Part shown: one piece after another, positions 17,283 through 26,413 of the stretch | Layout of the letters: each line of letters begins with the position of its first letter | Numbering within the stretch: the stretch's first letter is position 1 | Source of the DNA: Scandinavium ludwigii_A | GTDB taxonomy: Bacteria > Pseudomonadota > Gammaproteobacteria > Enterobacterales > Enterobacteriaceae | DNA: 64,000 nucleotides | Reading direction: 5' to 3' | Assembly (NCBI GenBank): GCA_050516505.1 | Contig: CP191518.1 | Location: 1,178,001-1,242,000, forward strand | Notes under the pieces: generated by a model | The model's database searches: none | Told to the model about the DNA's origin: nothing | Seen by the model: only the letters and a program-made list of their open reading frames with translations | Made by a program: the position numbers and the translations under genes

Positions 17283-18410
17283 CTACGCGACAAGTTGTTC
17301 CATGATCCGCTGATACATTCGGGCAAGAAGCTGCAGGTCGGCGGCGTTAACGCATTCATTGATTTTATGAATGGTGGCATTCACCGGCCCCAACTCCACG
17401 ACCTGAGCGCCCATTCGGGCAATAAAGCGTCCGTCTGAGGTGCCGCCCGTGGTCAGCAGCTGCGGTTTAATTTCATTATAGTGCTCAATGGCGTTCACCA
17501 CCGCATCGACCAGCTTGCCGCGTCCGGTAAGGAACGGCTGCCCGGAAAGCCACCAGTCCACGCTGTAGCGCAACTGGTGTTTTTCCAGCAGCGCGATCAC
17601 ACGCTCTTTGATCATCGCGTCGGTCAGCTCGGTGCTGAAGCGGAAGTTGAACTGCACCACCAGATCGCCTGGGATCACGTTATTGCTGCCGGTTCCGGCA
17701 TTAATATTCGCAATCTGCATGCTGGTCTGTGGGAAGTAGTCGTTGCCCTGATCCCACTCGATCTGCACCAGCTCATTGAGCATCGGTGCCGCGCGATGGA
17801 CCGGGTTATCGGCCAGATGTGGATACGCCACGTGACCCTGCACGCCATGAAGGGTCAGGTTGCAGGTGAGCGAGCCTCGACGGCCATTTTTTACCACGTC
17901 GCCCACAACTTCGGTACTGGATGGTTCGCCGACCAGACAGTAATCGAGACGCTCATTGCGCGCCATCAGCGCTTCAACCACCTTGACGGTACCGTGCGTC
18001 GCGCTGGCTTCCTCATCGGAAGTTATCAGGAACGCCAGACGACCTTTGTGGTTCGGATGCTGGGCAACAAAACGCTCGGCGGCGACAACCATCGCTGCGA
18101 GTGAACCTTTCATATCCGCCGCACCACGACCGAACAGCATTCCGTCGCGGATAGTCGGCTCGAACGGTGGATTAATCCAGCGATCGGCATCCCCCGCAGG
18201 TACGACGTCGGTGTGACCGGCAAAGGCGAGCGTTTCACCTTTCCCGCGCCACGCCCAGAAATTCTGCGTGTCGCCGAAGTCCATCGCTTCAACGGTAAAA
18301 CCAATCGCGCGCAGGCGCTCAATCATCAGCGCCTGACAACCCGCATCATCGGGGCTAAGGGAAGGGCGGCGAATAAGCTGCTGAGCCAGCTCAATGACCG
18401 GGCATGACAT
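17283..18410 (-). CDS. dapE: Succinyl-diaminopimelate desuccinylase
   Basis: 375 residues. DapE removes succinate from N-succinyl-LL-diaminopimelate in lysine and peptidoglycan precursor synthesis, acting as a dinuclear zinc M20 peptidase in the cytoplasm. Metal and catalytic residues are visible: His66 and Asp68 in FAGHTDVVP, Asp99 in GRGAADMKGS, and Glu133/Glu134 in ITSDEEASA; a late His is in NATIHKINE. A dimerisation domain lies at about 180-290. It starts 3 bp after yffB. Confidence 0.96.
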   Translation of the reverse strand: MSCPVIELAQQLIRRPSLSPDDAGCQALMIERLRAIGFTVEAMDFGDTQNFWAWRGKGETLAFAGHTDVVPAGDADRWINPPFEPTIRDGMLFGRGAADMKGSLAAMVVAAERFVAQHPNHKGRLAFLITSDEEASATHGTVKVVEALMARNERLDYCLVGEPSSTEVVGDVVKNGRRGSLTCNLTLHGVQGHVAYPHLADNPVHRAAPMLNELVQIEWDQGNDYFPQTSMQIANINAGTGSNNVIPGDLVVQFNFRFSTELTDAMIKERVIALLEKHQLRYSVDWWLSGQPFLTGRGKLVDAVVNAIEHYNEIKPQLLTTGGTSDGRFIARMGAQVVELGPVNATIHKINECVNAADLQLLARMYQRIMEQLVA

Positions 18411-18413
18411 ACA

Positions 18414-18767
18414 CTACACCTCGTTATACGTCTGGTAACTGGAATCACTAAAACCCAGCAGCATAGGCTGACCGGGCGCGCAGAGCAATGGGCGTTTGAT
18501 GATTGCTGGCATTTCCAGCATCAACGCGGCGGCGGCATCCGCATTAGTGATGCTGTCGCGAACGGATTCATCCAGCTTGCGCCAGGTGGTGCCTCGGGTA
18601 TTCAGCAGCGCTTCCCAGCCCAGTTCGGCGATAAATGTATCGAGTAATGCACGGTCAAGACCGTCCGCCCGGTAGTCGTGAAAACGGTATTCGAGCTGAT
18701 GGTCATCCAGCCAGCGGCGTGCTTTCTTGATGGTGTCGCAGTTTTTTATCCCGTACATCGTAATCAT
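18414..18767 (-). CDS. yffB: ArsC-family protein YffB (Spx-like)
   Basis: 117 residues, the YffB length. A thioredoxin-fold ArsC/Spx protein: MITMYGIKNCDTIKKARRWL has a single Cys10 in the active-site position, and IIKRPLLCAPG near residue 90 supplies the conserved Arg. Family members use glutathione or glutaredoxin; the function of YffB is not established. The start at 18767 matches the family; the upstream extension to 18839 has no support. First gene of yffB-dapE-ypfN. Confidence 0.92.
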   Translation of the reverse strand: MITMYGIKNCDTIKKARRWLDDHQLEYRFHDYRADGLDRALLDTFIAELGWEALLNTRGTTWRKLDESVRDSITNADAAAALMLEMPAIIKRPLLCAPGQPMLLGFSDSSYQTYNEV

Positions 18768-19121
18768 GGTTAATCCTTTTGCGTTGAAACAGGTAAATCG
18801 CTCAGATTTTTCGAATAATGAAAATCGGTTGCGGATCATACGCGAAATATTTCTACGACCCTACTTATCCCTAAGCGAAATATCAACCTGGAATAATTGA
18901 ATAGATTTTCACCTGAAGCGCATAATAGGGTGAAATCATGCGGAAGTCGTGTTGTTTCAAAATATTGCAGTAAGTCACATTAAATAAATGGCTATCGGTC
19001 ATAGTAGCATTAAGCCCCCGTGATACGGTGGCTCAGGGCAGTTATCGCAGCGATGGGTTACCCCATCTTCACAACACCAGGCTATTTTCGTACACTAACG
19101 ACAATAATAAGAGAGGTTGTT
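18768..19121. other. Intergenic region between yffB and ypfM
   Basis: 354 bp between two divergent genes, AT-rich, with no convincing reading frame. It should hold both promoters. Two small inverted repeats are visible: TTTCACC at 18907-18913 with GGTGAAA at 18929-18935, and GATGGGTTACCCCATC at 19052-19067, which would be in the ypfM leader. Whether a small RNA is made here cannot be told from sequence alone. Confidence 0.6.
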
Positions 19122-19181
19122 ATGATCGAACATGAACTGGGAAACTGGAAAGATTTTATCGAAGATATGCTTCGTAAATAA
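19122..19181 (+). CDS. ypfM: Small protein YpfM (19 residues)
   Basis: The 19-codon frame reads MIEHELGNWKDFIEDMLRK, nearly the same as E. coli YpfM, one of the small proteins found expressed in K-12. GAGAGG at 19111-19116 is a good ribosome-binding site 5 bases before the ATG. Function unknown; the sequence predicts a short amphipathic helix without a membrane segment. It is convergent with acrD and shares the bidirectional terminator at 19239. Conservation of such a short frame in this order supports it as a real gene. Confidence 0.88.
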   Translation: MIEHELGNWKDFIEDMLRK

Positions 19182-19238
19182 TTCCGTTGTGGGTAATGCG
19201 CTAACTGTTTGTTCGTTGTGTCACACCGCAGAAATGAT

Positions 19239-19270
19239 AAAAAAGGCGACCCGATAAGGTCGCCTTTTTT
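19239..19270. terminator. Bidirectional terminator between ypfM and acrD
   Basis: AAAAAAGGCGACC and GGTCGCCTTTTTT flank CGATAA. The symmetrical A and T runs let it serve ypfM on the plus strand and acrD on the minus strand. Confidence 0.88.
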
Positions 19271-19284
19271 GTATGTTGTTCAGT

Positions 19285-22200
19285 TTATTGCGGCTTATCT
19301 TTGAGCGGGAAGCGGCGACGCACCAGCACGAAGAACAGCGGTACAAAGAAGATGGCCAGTATAGTCGCGGAGATCATGCCGCCCATCACGCCAGTACCGA
19401 CCGCGTGCTGGCTCCCGGATCCAGCGCCCGTGCTGGTTGCCATCGGCAGGACACCGAAGATAAACGCCAGCGAGGTCATCAGAATCGGGCGCAGACGCTG
19501 ACGACAGGCGTGCAGGGTGGCTTCCAGTAAATCCTGTCCTTTCTCATTCATTTCGTTGGCAAACTCGACGATAAGAATGGCGTTCTTCGCCGAAAGCCCG
19601 ATAACCGTCAAAAGGCCAACCTGGAAGTACACATCGTTCTCCAGCCCGCGCATCCAGGTGGCGAGCAACGCGCCGATCACCCCGAGCGGCACCACCAGCA
19701 TCACCGAGAACGGCACCGACCAGCTCTCATACAGCGCCGCCAGACACAGGAACACCACCAGCAGCGAAATCGCGTACAGGGCAGGGGCCTGCGCACCGGA
19801 GAGACGCTCCTGATAGGACATCGCCGTCCATTCCAGACCAAAGCCCGTTGGCAGCTGGCTCACCAGTTTTTCCATCACGTCCATCGCGGTCCCGGTACTG
19901 ACGCCCGGCGCCGCTTCACCGACGATTTCCAGCGCGGAATACCCGTTGTAACGCTCCAGACGCGGAGAACCCGTTTCCCAGCGCGAGGTGGCAAAGGCCG
20001 AGAACGGCACCATTTCACCGCTGCTGTTTCGCACGTACCAGAAGTTGATGTCGCTCGGCAGCATACGGTACGGCGCGGCGGACTGGACGTACACTTTCTT
20101 GGTACGGCCACGGTCCATGAAGTCATTCACGTAATCCGAGCCCCACGCGGTTTGCATGGTGTCGTTGATATCGTCGACGGACACGCCCAACGCCTGTGCT
20201 TTACGCTGATCGATATCGATTTGTAGCTGCGGGCTGTCATCCAGACCGTTGTGACGCACGCGGGTGAGCAGCGGATCATTGCTGGCTAAATCCAGCAGCT
20301 TGTCGCGGGCCGCCATCAATGCCGTGTGGCCGAGACCGGCGTGATCCTGAAGCTCCATATCAAAGCCCGCCGAGCTGCCGAGGCCGCTGATCGCCGCTGG
20401 GCTATTGGCAAATACGCGTGCTTCGTTAATCTTATTAAACGCTTTGGTCGCGCGTTCGATAATGGCGAACGAGGTGCCAGTGGTCGTATCGCGATCGTCC
20501 CAGTCCTTCAGACGAATAAACATGCGCGCGACGTTCTGACCGTTACCACCCGGGCCGGAACCGATAGTGGCAAAGATTGACGCGACGTTAGCATTCTCAT
20601 TTTTGAAGAAGTAATCCTCAACCTTTTCCACCACTTTCAGTGTCTGCTGCTGCGTAGAGCCGCTTGGCAACTGGATGGAGGTCAGGAACATACCGCGGTC
20701 TTCCTGAGGCAGGAACGAGGTCGGCAGTTTGAGGAACAGGAACACCATGCCGCCGAGCAGCAGCACGTAGATAAGCATCCAGCGCAAGCTGCGGTGCAAA
20801 ATTTTGCCAACGCGGGTTTCATAGCGCTGCGCACTCTTGTCGAACATCCGGTTAAACCAGCCGAAGAAGCCTCTTTGACCGTGATGCTCGCCTTTATGCA
20901 GCGGTTTGAGCAGCGTGGCGCACAGGGCCGGGGTGAGGATCATCGCCACCAGTACCGACAGCACCATCGCCGACACGATAGTTATCGAGAACTGACGATA
21001 AATTGCGCCGGTGGTCCCGCCGAAGAAGGCCATCGGGATAAATACCGCCGATAGCACCATCGCGATGCCGACCAGCGCACCCTGAATTTGCCCCATCGAT
21101 TTTCGCGTCGCTTCCCGGGGCGATAACCCTTCGGAGCTCATGATTCGCTCGACGTTTTCCACCACCACGATGGCATCATCCACCAGCAGGCCGATGGCCA
21201 ACACCATCGCGAACATCGTTAGGGTGTTTATCGAATAGCCAAACGAGTACAGGATGGCGAAGGTCCCCATCAGGACCACAGGCACGGCAATGGTCGGAAT
21301 AAGCGTGGCGCGGAAGTTTTGCAGGAACAGGTACATCACCAGGAACACCAGGGCGATCGCTTCCAGCAGTGTTTTCACCACGTCGTGAATCGAGGCTTTA
21401 ACGAACGAGGTGGTCTCGTAGGCAATCTTATATTCCAGTCCGTGCGGGAAATAGTGCGACAGCTCATCGAGGCGAGCCAACGTGGCTTCGGCGGTTTGCA
21501 TTTCGTTGGCGCCGGATGCCAGCTGAATCCCTAAGCCGGACGCCGGTTTGCGGTTATAGCGGCTTAGGTAATCGTAGTTTTCTGCGCCCAGTTCGACTTT
21601 AGCCACATCACCCAGCGTGACCAGCGAGCCATCTTTATTGACGCGTAACGTGATATCGCGGAACTGCTGCGGCGTTTGCAGCAGCGACTGGGCGTTAACC
21701 GTGGCGTTCAGGGCCTGTTTATTGACTGACGGCGTGCCGCCTAACTGACCAACGGCCACCTGGGCATTCTGCGAACTGACCGCATCGGTGACATCCTGGG
21801 TAGTCAACTGATAGCTGTTGAGTCTGGAAGGGTCGAGCCAAATGCGCATCGAATACTGGGAACCATAGGCGCTGATATTGCCCACGCCATTCACACGGCT
21901 CAGCGGTTCCTGTACGTTACTGGCGACGTAATCGGCAATATCCTGTTTATCCATGGTGCCATCCGTCGATACGAAGGCGATGGTCAGGATGTTGGTGTCC
22001 CCGGTTTTACGCACCGTCACGCCCTGATCCTGCACGGCCTGTGGCAGTTTTTTCAGCGCGGACTGCAGTTGGTTTTGCACCTGCTGCATCGCTTCGTTCG
22101 GGTCGGTCCCGGCGGTAAAGGTGATAGTGATGGTAGCCTGCCCGGCGGAGCTGCTCTGGGAGGACATATACATCATGTTGTCGAGCCCGGTCATGTTCTG

Positions 22201-22398
22201 CTCAATCACCTGGGTGACGGTGTTTTCCAGGGTTTGCGCAGACGCACCCGGATAGTTAGCCGTGACGCGCACGTTTGGCGGCGCTAAGTCAGGATATTGC
22301 TCAACAGGTAACGACAGAATCGCCAGCGTACCTGTCAAACACAACAGGATGGCCAGCACCCAGGCAAAAATGGGGCGATCGATAAAGAAATTCGCCAT
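19285..22398 (-). CDS. acrD: RND multidrug efflux pump AcrD
   Basis: 1037 residues, exactly the E. coli AcrD length. An inner-membrane trimeric RND transporter with 12 helices and two large periplasmic loops; it works with AcrA and TolC to export aminoglycosides, bile acids and other polar amphiphilic drugs by proton exchange. The paired Asp of the proton relay are in GLLVDDAIVVVENVER, and MANFFIDRPIFAWVLAI is the standard RND start, which fixes the ATG at 22398; extension upstream to 22647 would add 83 unrelated residues. In E. coli BaeSR and CpxAR control it; I did not find a clear box. It is a single gene, divergent from nudK. Confidence 0.96.
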   Translation of the reverse strand: MANFFIDRPIFAWVLAILLCLTGTLAILSLPVEQYPDLAPPNVRVTANYPGASAQTLENTVTQVIEQNMTGLDNMMYMSSQSSSAGQATITITFTAGTDPNEAMQQVQNQLQSALKKLPQAVQDQGVTVRKTGDTNILTIAFVSTDGTMDKQDIADYVASNVQEPLSRVNGVGNISAYGSQYSMRIWLDPSRLNSYQLTTQDVTDAVSSQNAQVAVGQLGGTPSVNKQALNATVNAQSLLQTPQQFRDITLRVNKDGSLVTLGDVAKVELGAENYDYLSRYNRKPASGLGIQLASGANEMQTAEATLARLDELSHYFPHGLEYKIAYETTSFVKASIHDVVKTLLEAIALVFLVMYLFLQNFRATLIPTIAVPVVLMGTFAILYSFGYSINTLTMFAMVLAIGLLVDDAIVVVENVERIMSSEGLSPREATRKSMGQIQGALVGIAMVLSAVFIPMAFFGGTTGAIYRQFSITIVSAMVLSVLVAMILTPALCATLLKPLHKGEHHGQRGFFGWFNRMFDKSAQRYETRVGKILHRSLRWMLIYVLLLGGMVFLFLKLPTSFLPQEDRGMFLTSIQLPSGSTQQQTLKVVEKVEDYFFKNENANVASIFATIGSGPGGNGQNVARMFIRLKDWDDRDTTTGTSFAIIERATKAFNKINEARVFANSPAAISGLGSSAGFDMELQDHAGLGHTALMAARDKLLDLASNDPLLTRVRHNGLDDSPQLQIDIDQRKAQALGVSVDDINDTMQTAWGSDYVNDFMDRGRTKKVYVQSAAPYRMLPSDINFWYVRNSSGEMVPFSAFATSRWETGSPRLERYNGYSALEIVGEAAPGVSTGTAMDVMEKLVSQLPTGFGLEWTAMSYQERLSGAQAPALYAISLLVVFLCLAALYESWSVPFSVMLVVPLGVIGALLATWMRGLENDVYFQVGLLTVIGLSAKNAILIVEFANEMNEKGQDLLEATLHACRQRLRPILMTSLAFIFGVLPMATSTGAGSGSQHAVGTGVMGGMISATILAIFFVPLFFVLVRRRFPLKDKPQ

Positions 22399-22615
22399 CG
22401 GAATCAGGACCTCACTACACGGTTTTTTTGTTATGACAGGCTTTGAATACTGTAGCGGCAAGGCCTGAGCGAAACGTGGAGAAATTAAGGAGATAGTGTA
22501 AATTATCATGCCGCGTTCATGCATAAACATACATAAATCAATGTAAATGAGCGTAACGACAAAGCACGCTATGACGGGTAAACTGGTTGGCGAATTCTGA
22601 CGCTGTGGAGCCGTA

Positions 22616-23191
22616 ATGTCATTCAATATTGAAATTATCAAAGACAAAATCCTGTCGGAAAATTACTTCGTATTGCGCAACATCACTTACGATTTGACGC
22701 GCAAAGATGGGGAAGTGGTGCGCCACAAACGCGAAGTCTACGATCGCGGTAACGGAGCCACCATTCTGCTGTACAACCCACAAAAGAAAACCGTGGTGCT
22801 GGTGCGCCAGTTTCGCGTCGCAACGTGGGTCAACGGTAACGCCGACGGCAGATTAATCGAAACCTGCGCCGGGCTGCTGGATGACGACGAGCCAGAAGCC
22901 TGCATCCGCAAAGAAGCGGTGGAAGAAACCGGCTACCAGGTTGACGACGTACGCAAAGTCTTCGAGCTGTACATGTCCCCGGGCGGCGTGACCGAACTGG
23001 TGCATTTCTTTATCGCCGAATATCACGACAACCTGCGTGCTAACGCGGGCGGCGGCGTGGAAGATGAAGACATCGACGTGCTGGAAATGCCTTTCGAACG
23101 CGCGTTGACGATGGTCAAAAGCGGTGAAATTCGTGACGGTAAAGCGGTTATTCTGCTGCAATATCTGCAAAACGCCGGTTTAATGGACTAA
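22616..23191 (+). CDS. nudK: GDP-mannose hydrolase NudK
   Basis: 191 residues, the NudK (YffH) length. The Nudix box appears as CAGLLDDDEPEACIRK followed by EAVEETGY, with Lys replacing the usual Arg of REUXEEXGU, as in E. coli NudK as I recall it. Further family blocks are YMSPGGVTELVHFF and GGGVEDEDIDV. NudK cleaves GDP-mannose to GMP and mannose-1-phosphate. The gene is divergent from acrD across 217 bp; in K-12 narQ and aegA lie between these two genes. Confidence 0.94.
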   Translation: MSFNIEIIKDKILSENYFVLRNITYDLTRKDGEVVRHKREVYDRGNGATILLYNPQKKTVVLVRQFRVATWVNGNADGRLIETCAGLLDDDEPEACIRKEAVEETGYQVDDVRKVFELYMSPGGVTELVHFFIAEYHDNLRANAGGGVEDEDIDVLEMPFERALTMVKSGEIRDGKAVILLQYLQNAGLMD

Positions 23192-23267
23192 TCCGATTGA
23201 GTAAAAGGTGGCCGCCAGGTGAGGATACGCCGCAGTAATCGGTGTTTTTTTCTTCTGGGGTCATCTC

Positions 23268-24314
23268 GTGTCTTTTCGTCTGCTTTTTCTTTTGCTGCTG
23301 GTCGGGTTACGGTCGACGCTGACGTGGGCTGCGCCTGTGCAACAGGAATTCAGCGACTGGCAGGTGACCTGCAATAATCAGAATTTCTGCATAACGCGCA
23401 ATATCAGCTTACACCACGGGCTGGTGATGTCGTTGACGCGGAGCGCGGGCGCGCATAATGATTCGACCCTGCGCATCGAATTGGGTGGCCCGGAAAACGT
23501 GCTGCCCAAAATCCCTCCCATTGCTCCACGTTTGCTGCTGGACGGCGCGCCGTTAACGCTGGACGGCGAACACTGGCAGATAACTCCGTGGCATCTCAGC
23601 ACTGGCGACAGCCCAACCATCAATACATTTCTCCAGCATATTCAGGACGGGCAGGCGCTGACGCTTGAAAAAGGCACGCAGAGCATCTCTTTGCAGGGGC
23701 TGAAAGCGGCGCTGTTGTTTATTGATGATCAGCAAAAGCGCGTCGGCAGTGAAACCGCGTGGATTGGCAAAGGCGACGACCCCCCACTAAGCGTGCCGCC
23801 CGCGCCTCCGCTGAAAGCGGTGAAGAAGGTGAATCCGACGCCGACGCCGTTCAGCCGCGAAGAGTTTAACGATCTGCTCGATTACGGCACCTGGCGCATG
23901 AACAACAGCCAGTGCTCACTGGACCCTCTGCGCCGCGAAGTGTGGGTCACGCCGCTCACCGACGATAAAGCGCTGCTGATGCTGACCTGCGAGTCGGGGG
24001 CCTACAACACCATTTACCGCGCGTGGCTGGTGTCGCGACAGAAGCCTTTTGCTGCCCAACCCATCAGGCTACGTCTGCCGTTTTTGCCGCAGGAAAAGGA
24101 CGAACGTGACATTGAGCTGGTCAATTTGACCTTCAATGACAAAACGCGTGAACTGGAGACGCTGGATAAAGGCCGCGGTCAGGGCGACTGCGGCGTACAA
24201 ACACGCTGGCGTTATGACGGCCAGCGCTTTCGTCTGGTGCGCTATGCCGGACAACCGGCCTGCGATAACTGGCAGGGGCCAGATGCCTGGCCTACCCTCT
24301 GGATAACAAGATAG
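23268..24314 (+). CDS. ypfG: DUF1176 protein YpfG
   Basis: 348 residues, near the length of E. coli YpfG. It starts at a GTG and opens with a Sec signal peptide (MSFRLLFLLLLVGLRSTLTWA, cleavage near residue 21), so the mature protein is periplasmic. A proline-rich linker (PPLSVPPAPPLKAV, about 172-185) separates two domains; several Cys pairs (for example in WQVTCNNQNFC) could form disulfides. Function unknown. It follows nudK by 76 bp on the same strand and is convergent with tktB across a pair of REP elements. Confidence 0.88.
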   Translation: MSFRLLFLLLLVGLRSTLTWAAPVQQEFSDWQVTCNNQNFCITRNISLHHGLVMSLTRSAGAHNDSTLRIELGGPENVLPKIPPIAPRLLLDGAPLTLDGEHWQITPWHLSTGDSPTINTFLQHIQDGQALTLEKGTQSISLQGLKAALLFIDDQQKRVGSETAWIGKGDDPPLSVPPAPPLKAVKKVNPTPTPFSREEFNDLLDYGTWRMNNSQCSLDPLRREVWVTPLTDDKALLMLTCESGAYNTIYRAWLVSRQKPFAAQPIRLRLPFLPQEKDERDIELVNLTFNDKTRELETLDKGRGQGDCGVQTRWRYDGQRFRLVRYAGQPACDNWQGPDAWPTLWITR

Positions 24315-24320
24315 TTTATT

Positions 24321-24392
24321 GCCTGATGGCAACGCTACGGGTCTTATCAGGCCTACAAAACCGTAGGCCCGATAAGCTTGCGCCATCGGGCA
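24321..24392. repeat. Pair of inverted REP elements (BIME)
   Basis: Two REP-like units face each other: 24321-24356 (beginning GCCTGATGGCAACGCTACGG) and 24363-24392 (beginning GTAGGCCCGATAAGCTTGCG). Together they fill the gap between the convergent ypfG and tktB genes and can form one long hairpin. Confidence 0.8.
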
Positions 24393-24398
24393 TTTTCA

Positions 24399-26393
24399 CT
24401 ACTTGTGCATAACCTTCTTCGCTTTCTCGACGATATTCTCCACCGTAAAACCAAAGAACGGGAACAGCTTCTCGGCGGGCGCTGATTCGCCATAGGTGGT
24501 CATACCGACAATAGCCCCTTTCAGGCCTACGTATTTGTACCAGTAATCTGCAATCCCGGCTTCGACCGCCACGCGAGCGGAGACGTCCGACGGCAATACG
24601 GATTCACGATATTCCTCATCCTGCTTATCAAATACATCGGTTGAGGGCAGAGAAACCACCCGCACGCTGTGCCCGTCAGCCACCAGTTTTTCCGCCGCCA
24701 GCACGGTGATTTCCAGTTCTGAACCCGTCGCAATCAGGATAAGGTCCGGCTTGCCACCCGAGTCTTTCAGCACATAGCCGCCGCGCGCAATGGCTTTTAC
24801 CTGATCCGGCGAACGTTCGATTTGCGCCAGATTTTGACGAGACAAGATCAGCGCCGTCGGGCCGTCGTGGCGTTCAATCGCCGCTTTCCACGCCACCGCC
24901 GTTTCCACCTGATCGCAAGGACGCCAGGTGCTGAAGTTCGGCGTCAGGCGCAGGCTGGCGAGCTGTTCAACCGCCTGGTGCGTTGGACCATCTTCCCCAA
25001 GGCCGATTGAGTCATGGGTGTAAACCATGATTTGTCGCGCCTTCATTAGCGCCGCCATACGCGCGGCGTTGCGGGCGTATTCCACGAACATCAGGAAGGT
25101 CGCGGTGTACGGCAAAAAGCCGCCGTGATGGGCGATACCGTTGGCGATAGCCGTCATCCCGAATTCGCGCACGCCGTAGTGAATGTAATTCCCGGCCGGA
25201 TCGTCTTTCAGTGAAACTGATTCTTTCCAGATGGTCAGATTACTTGGCGCAAGGTCTGCCGACCCGCCTAACAGCTCTTTCAGAAGCGGGCCGTAAACGT
25301 TAAGCGCGTTTTGCGACGCCTTACGGGTAGCGATTTTCGCCGGTTCAGACTGTAATTTCTCAATATACTTTTGGCTAATGCTCTGCCAGTTATCCGGCAG
25401 TTTGCCGCTCATGCGGCGTTCGAATTCAGCCGCCAGCTCAGGATGGGCTTTCTTATACGCCGCCAGTTTGTCATTCCAGCTGTGCTGGGCTTTTTCACCT
25501 TTCTCGCGTGCGTCCCAGCCCTGATAAATCTCTTTTGGAATTTCAAACGCCGGGTACTTCCAGCCCAACTGTTTGCGTGCCAGCGCCACTTCTTCTTCGC
25601 CGAGCGCCGCGCCGTGCGACTCCTCTTTCCCGGCTTTGTTTGGCGAGCCGAAACCAATCACCGTCCTACAGATAATCAGTGACGGTTTATCCTTCACGCT
25701 TTGTGCTTCGAGGATCGCTTTTTTCACCGCTTCCGGGTCGTGCCCGTCGATCTCATGCACCACGTGCCAGTGATAGGCCTCGAAACGTTTGGCGGTGTCA
25801 TCGGTAAACCAGCCTTCGGTATGGCCGTCAATCGAGATGCCGTTATGATCGTAAAAGCCGATTAGCTTGCCGAGCCCCAGGGTTCCGGCCAGCGAGCAGG
25901 CTTCGTGTGAAATGCCTTCCATCAGACAGCCGTCGCCCATAAACACATAGGTATAGTGATCGACGATGTCGTGGTCCGGTTGGTTAAACTGTGCCGCCAG
26001 CGTGCGTTCGGAAATCGCCAACCCAACAGCATTCGCCAGTCCCTGACCGAGCGGGCCGGTGGTGGTTTCGATGCCCGGCGTATAGCCCAGCTCAGGGTGT
26101 CCCGGTGTTTTGGAATGCAGCTGACGGAAGTTTTTCAGCTCTTCCATCGGCAGGTCGTAACCGGTCAGGTGCAACAGGCTGTATTGCAGCATCGAGGCGT
26201 GACCATTGGACAAAATAAAGCGGTCACGATCGTACCAGTGTGGGTCGGTCGGGTTGTGCTTGAGGAAATCATTCCACAGAACTTCGGCAATATCCGCCAT
26301 CCCCATCGGGGCACCCGGGTGGCCGGAATTGGCTTTCTGCACCGCGTCCATACTCAGGGCGCGGATCGCGTTGGCTAGCTCTCTTCGGGACAT
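24399..26393 (-). CDS. tktB: Transketolase 2
   Basis: 664 residues (E. coli TktB 667). A thiamine-diphosphate enzyme moving two-carbon ketol units between pentose-phosphate and glycolytic sugars. The ThDP/Mg motif begins GDGCLMEG near residue 154; family blocks SGHPGAPMGMADIAEVLW (about 23-40) and YTHDSIGLGEDGPTHQ (about 464-479) are present. It is called TktB rather than TktA by its pairing with talA and overall likeness. talA lies 20 bp upstream on the same strand, so they form the stationary-phase talA-tktB operon (RpoS-dependent in E. coli). Confidence 0.95.
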   Translation of the reverse strand: MSRRELANAIRALSMDAVQKANSGHPGAPMGMADIAEVLWNDFLKHNPTDPHWYDRDRFILSNGHASMLQYSLLHLTGYDLPMEELKNFRQLHSKTPGHPELGYTPGIETTTGPLGQGLANAVGLAISERTLAAQFNQPDHDIVDHYTYVFMGDGCLMEGISHEACSLAGTLGLGKLIGFYDHNGISIDGHTEGWFTDDTAKRFEAYHWHVVHEIDGHDPEAVKKAILEAQSVKDKPSLIICRTVIGFGSPNKAGKEESHGAALGEEEVALARKQLGWKYPAFEIPKEIYQGWDAREKGEKAQHSWNDKLAAYKKAHPELAAEFERRMSGKLPDNWQSISQKYIEKLQSEPAKIATRKASQNALNVYGPLLKELLGGSADLAPSNLTIWKESVSLKDDPAGNYIHYGVREFGMTAIANGIAHHGGFLPYTATFLMFVEYARNAARMAALMKARQIMVYTHDSIGLGEDGPTHQAVEQLASLRLTPNFSTWRPCDQVETAVAWKAAIERHDGPTALILSRQNLAQIERSPDQVKAIARGGYVLKDSGGKPDLILIATGSELEITVLAAEKLVADGHSVRVVSLPSTDVFDKQDEEYRESVLPSDVSARVAVEAGIADYWYKYVGLKGAIVGMTTYGESAPAEKLFPFFGFTVENIVEKAKKVMHK

Positions 26394-26413
26394 AGCATTC
26401 TCCGTGGCAAAAG

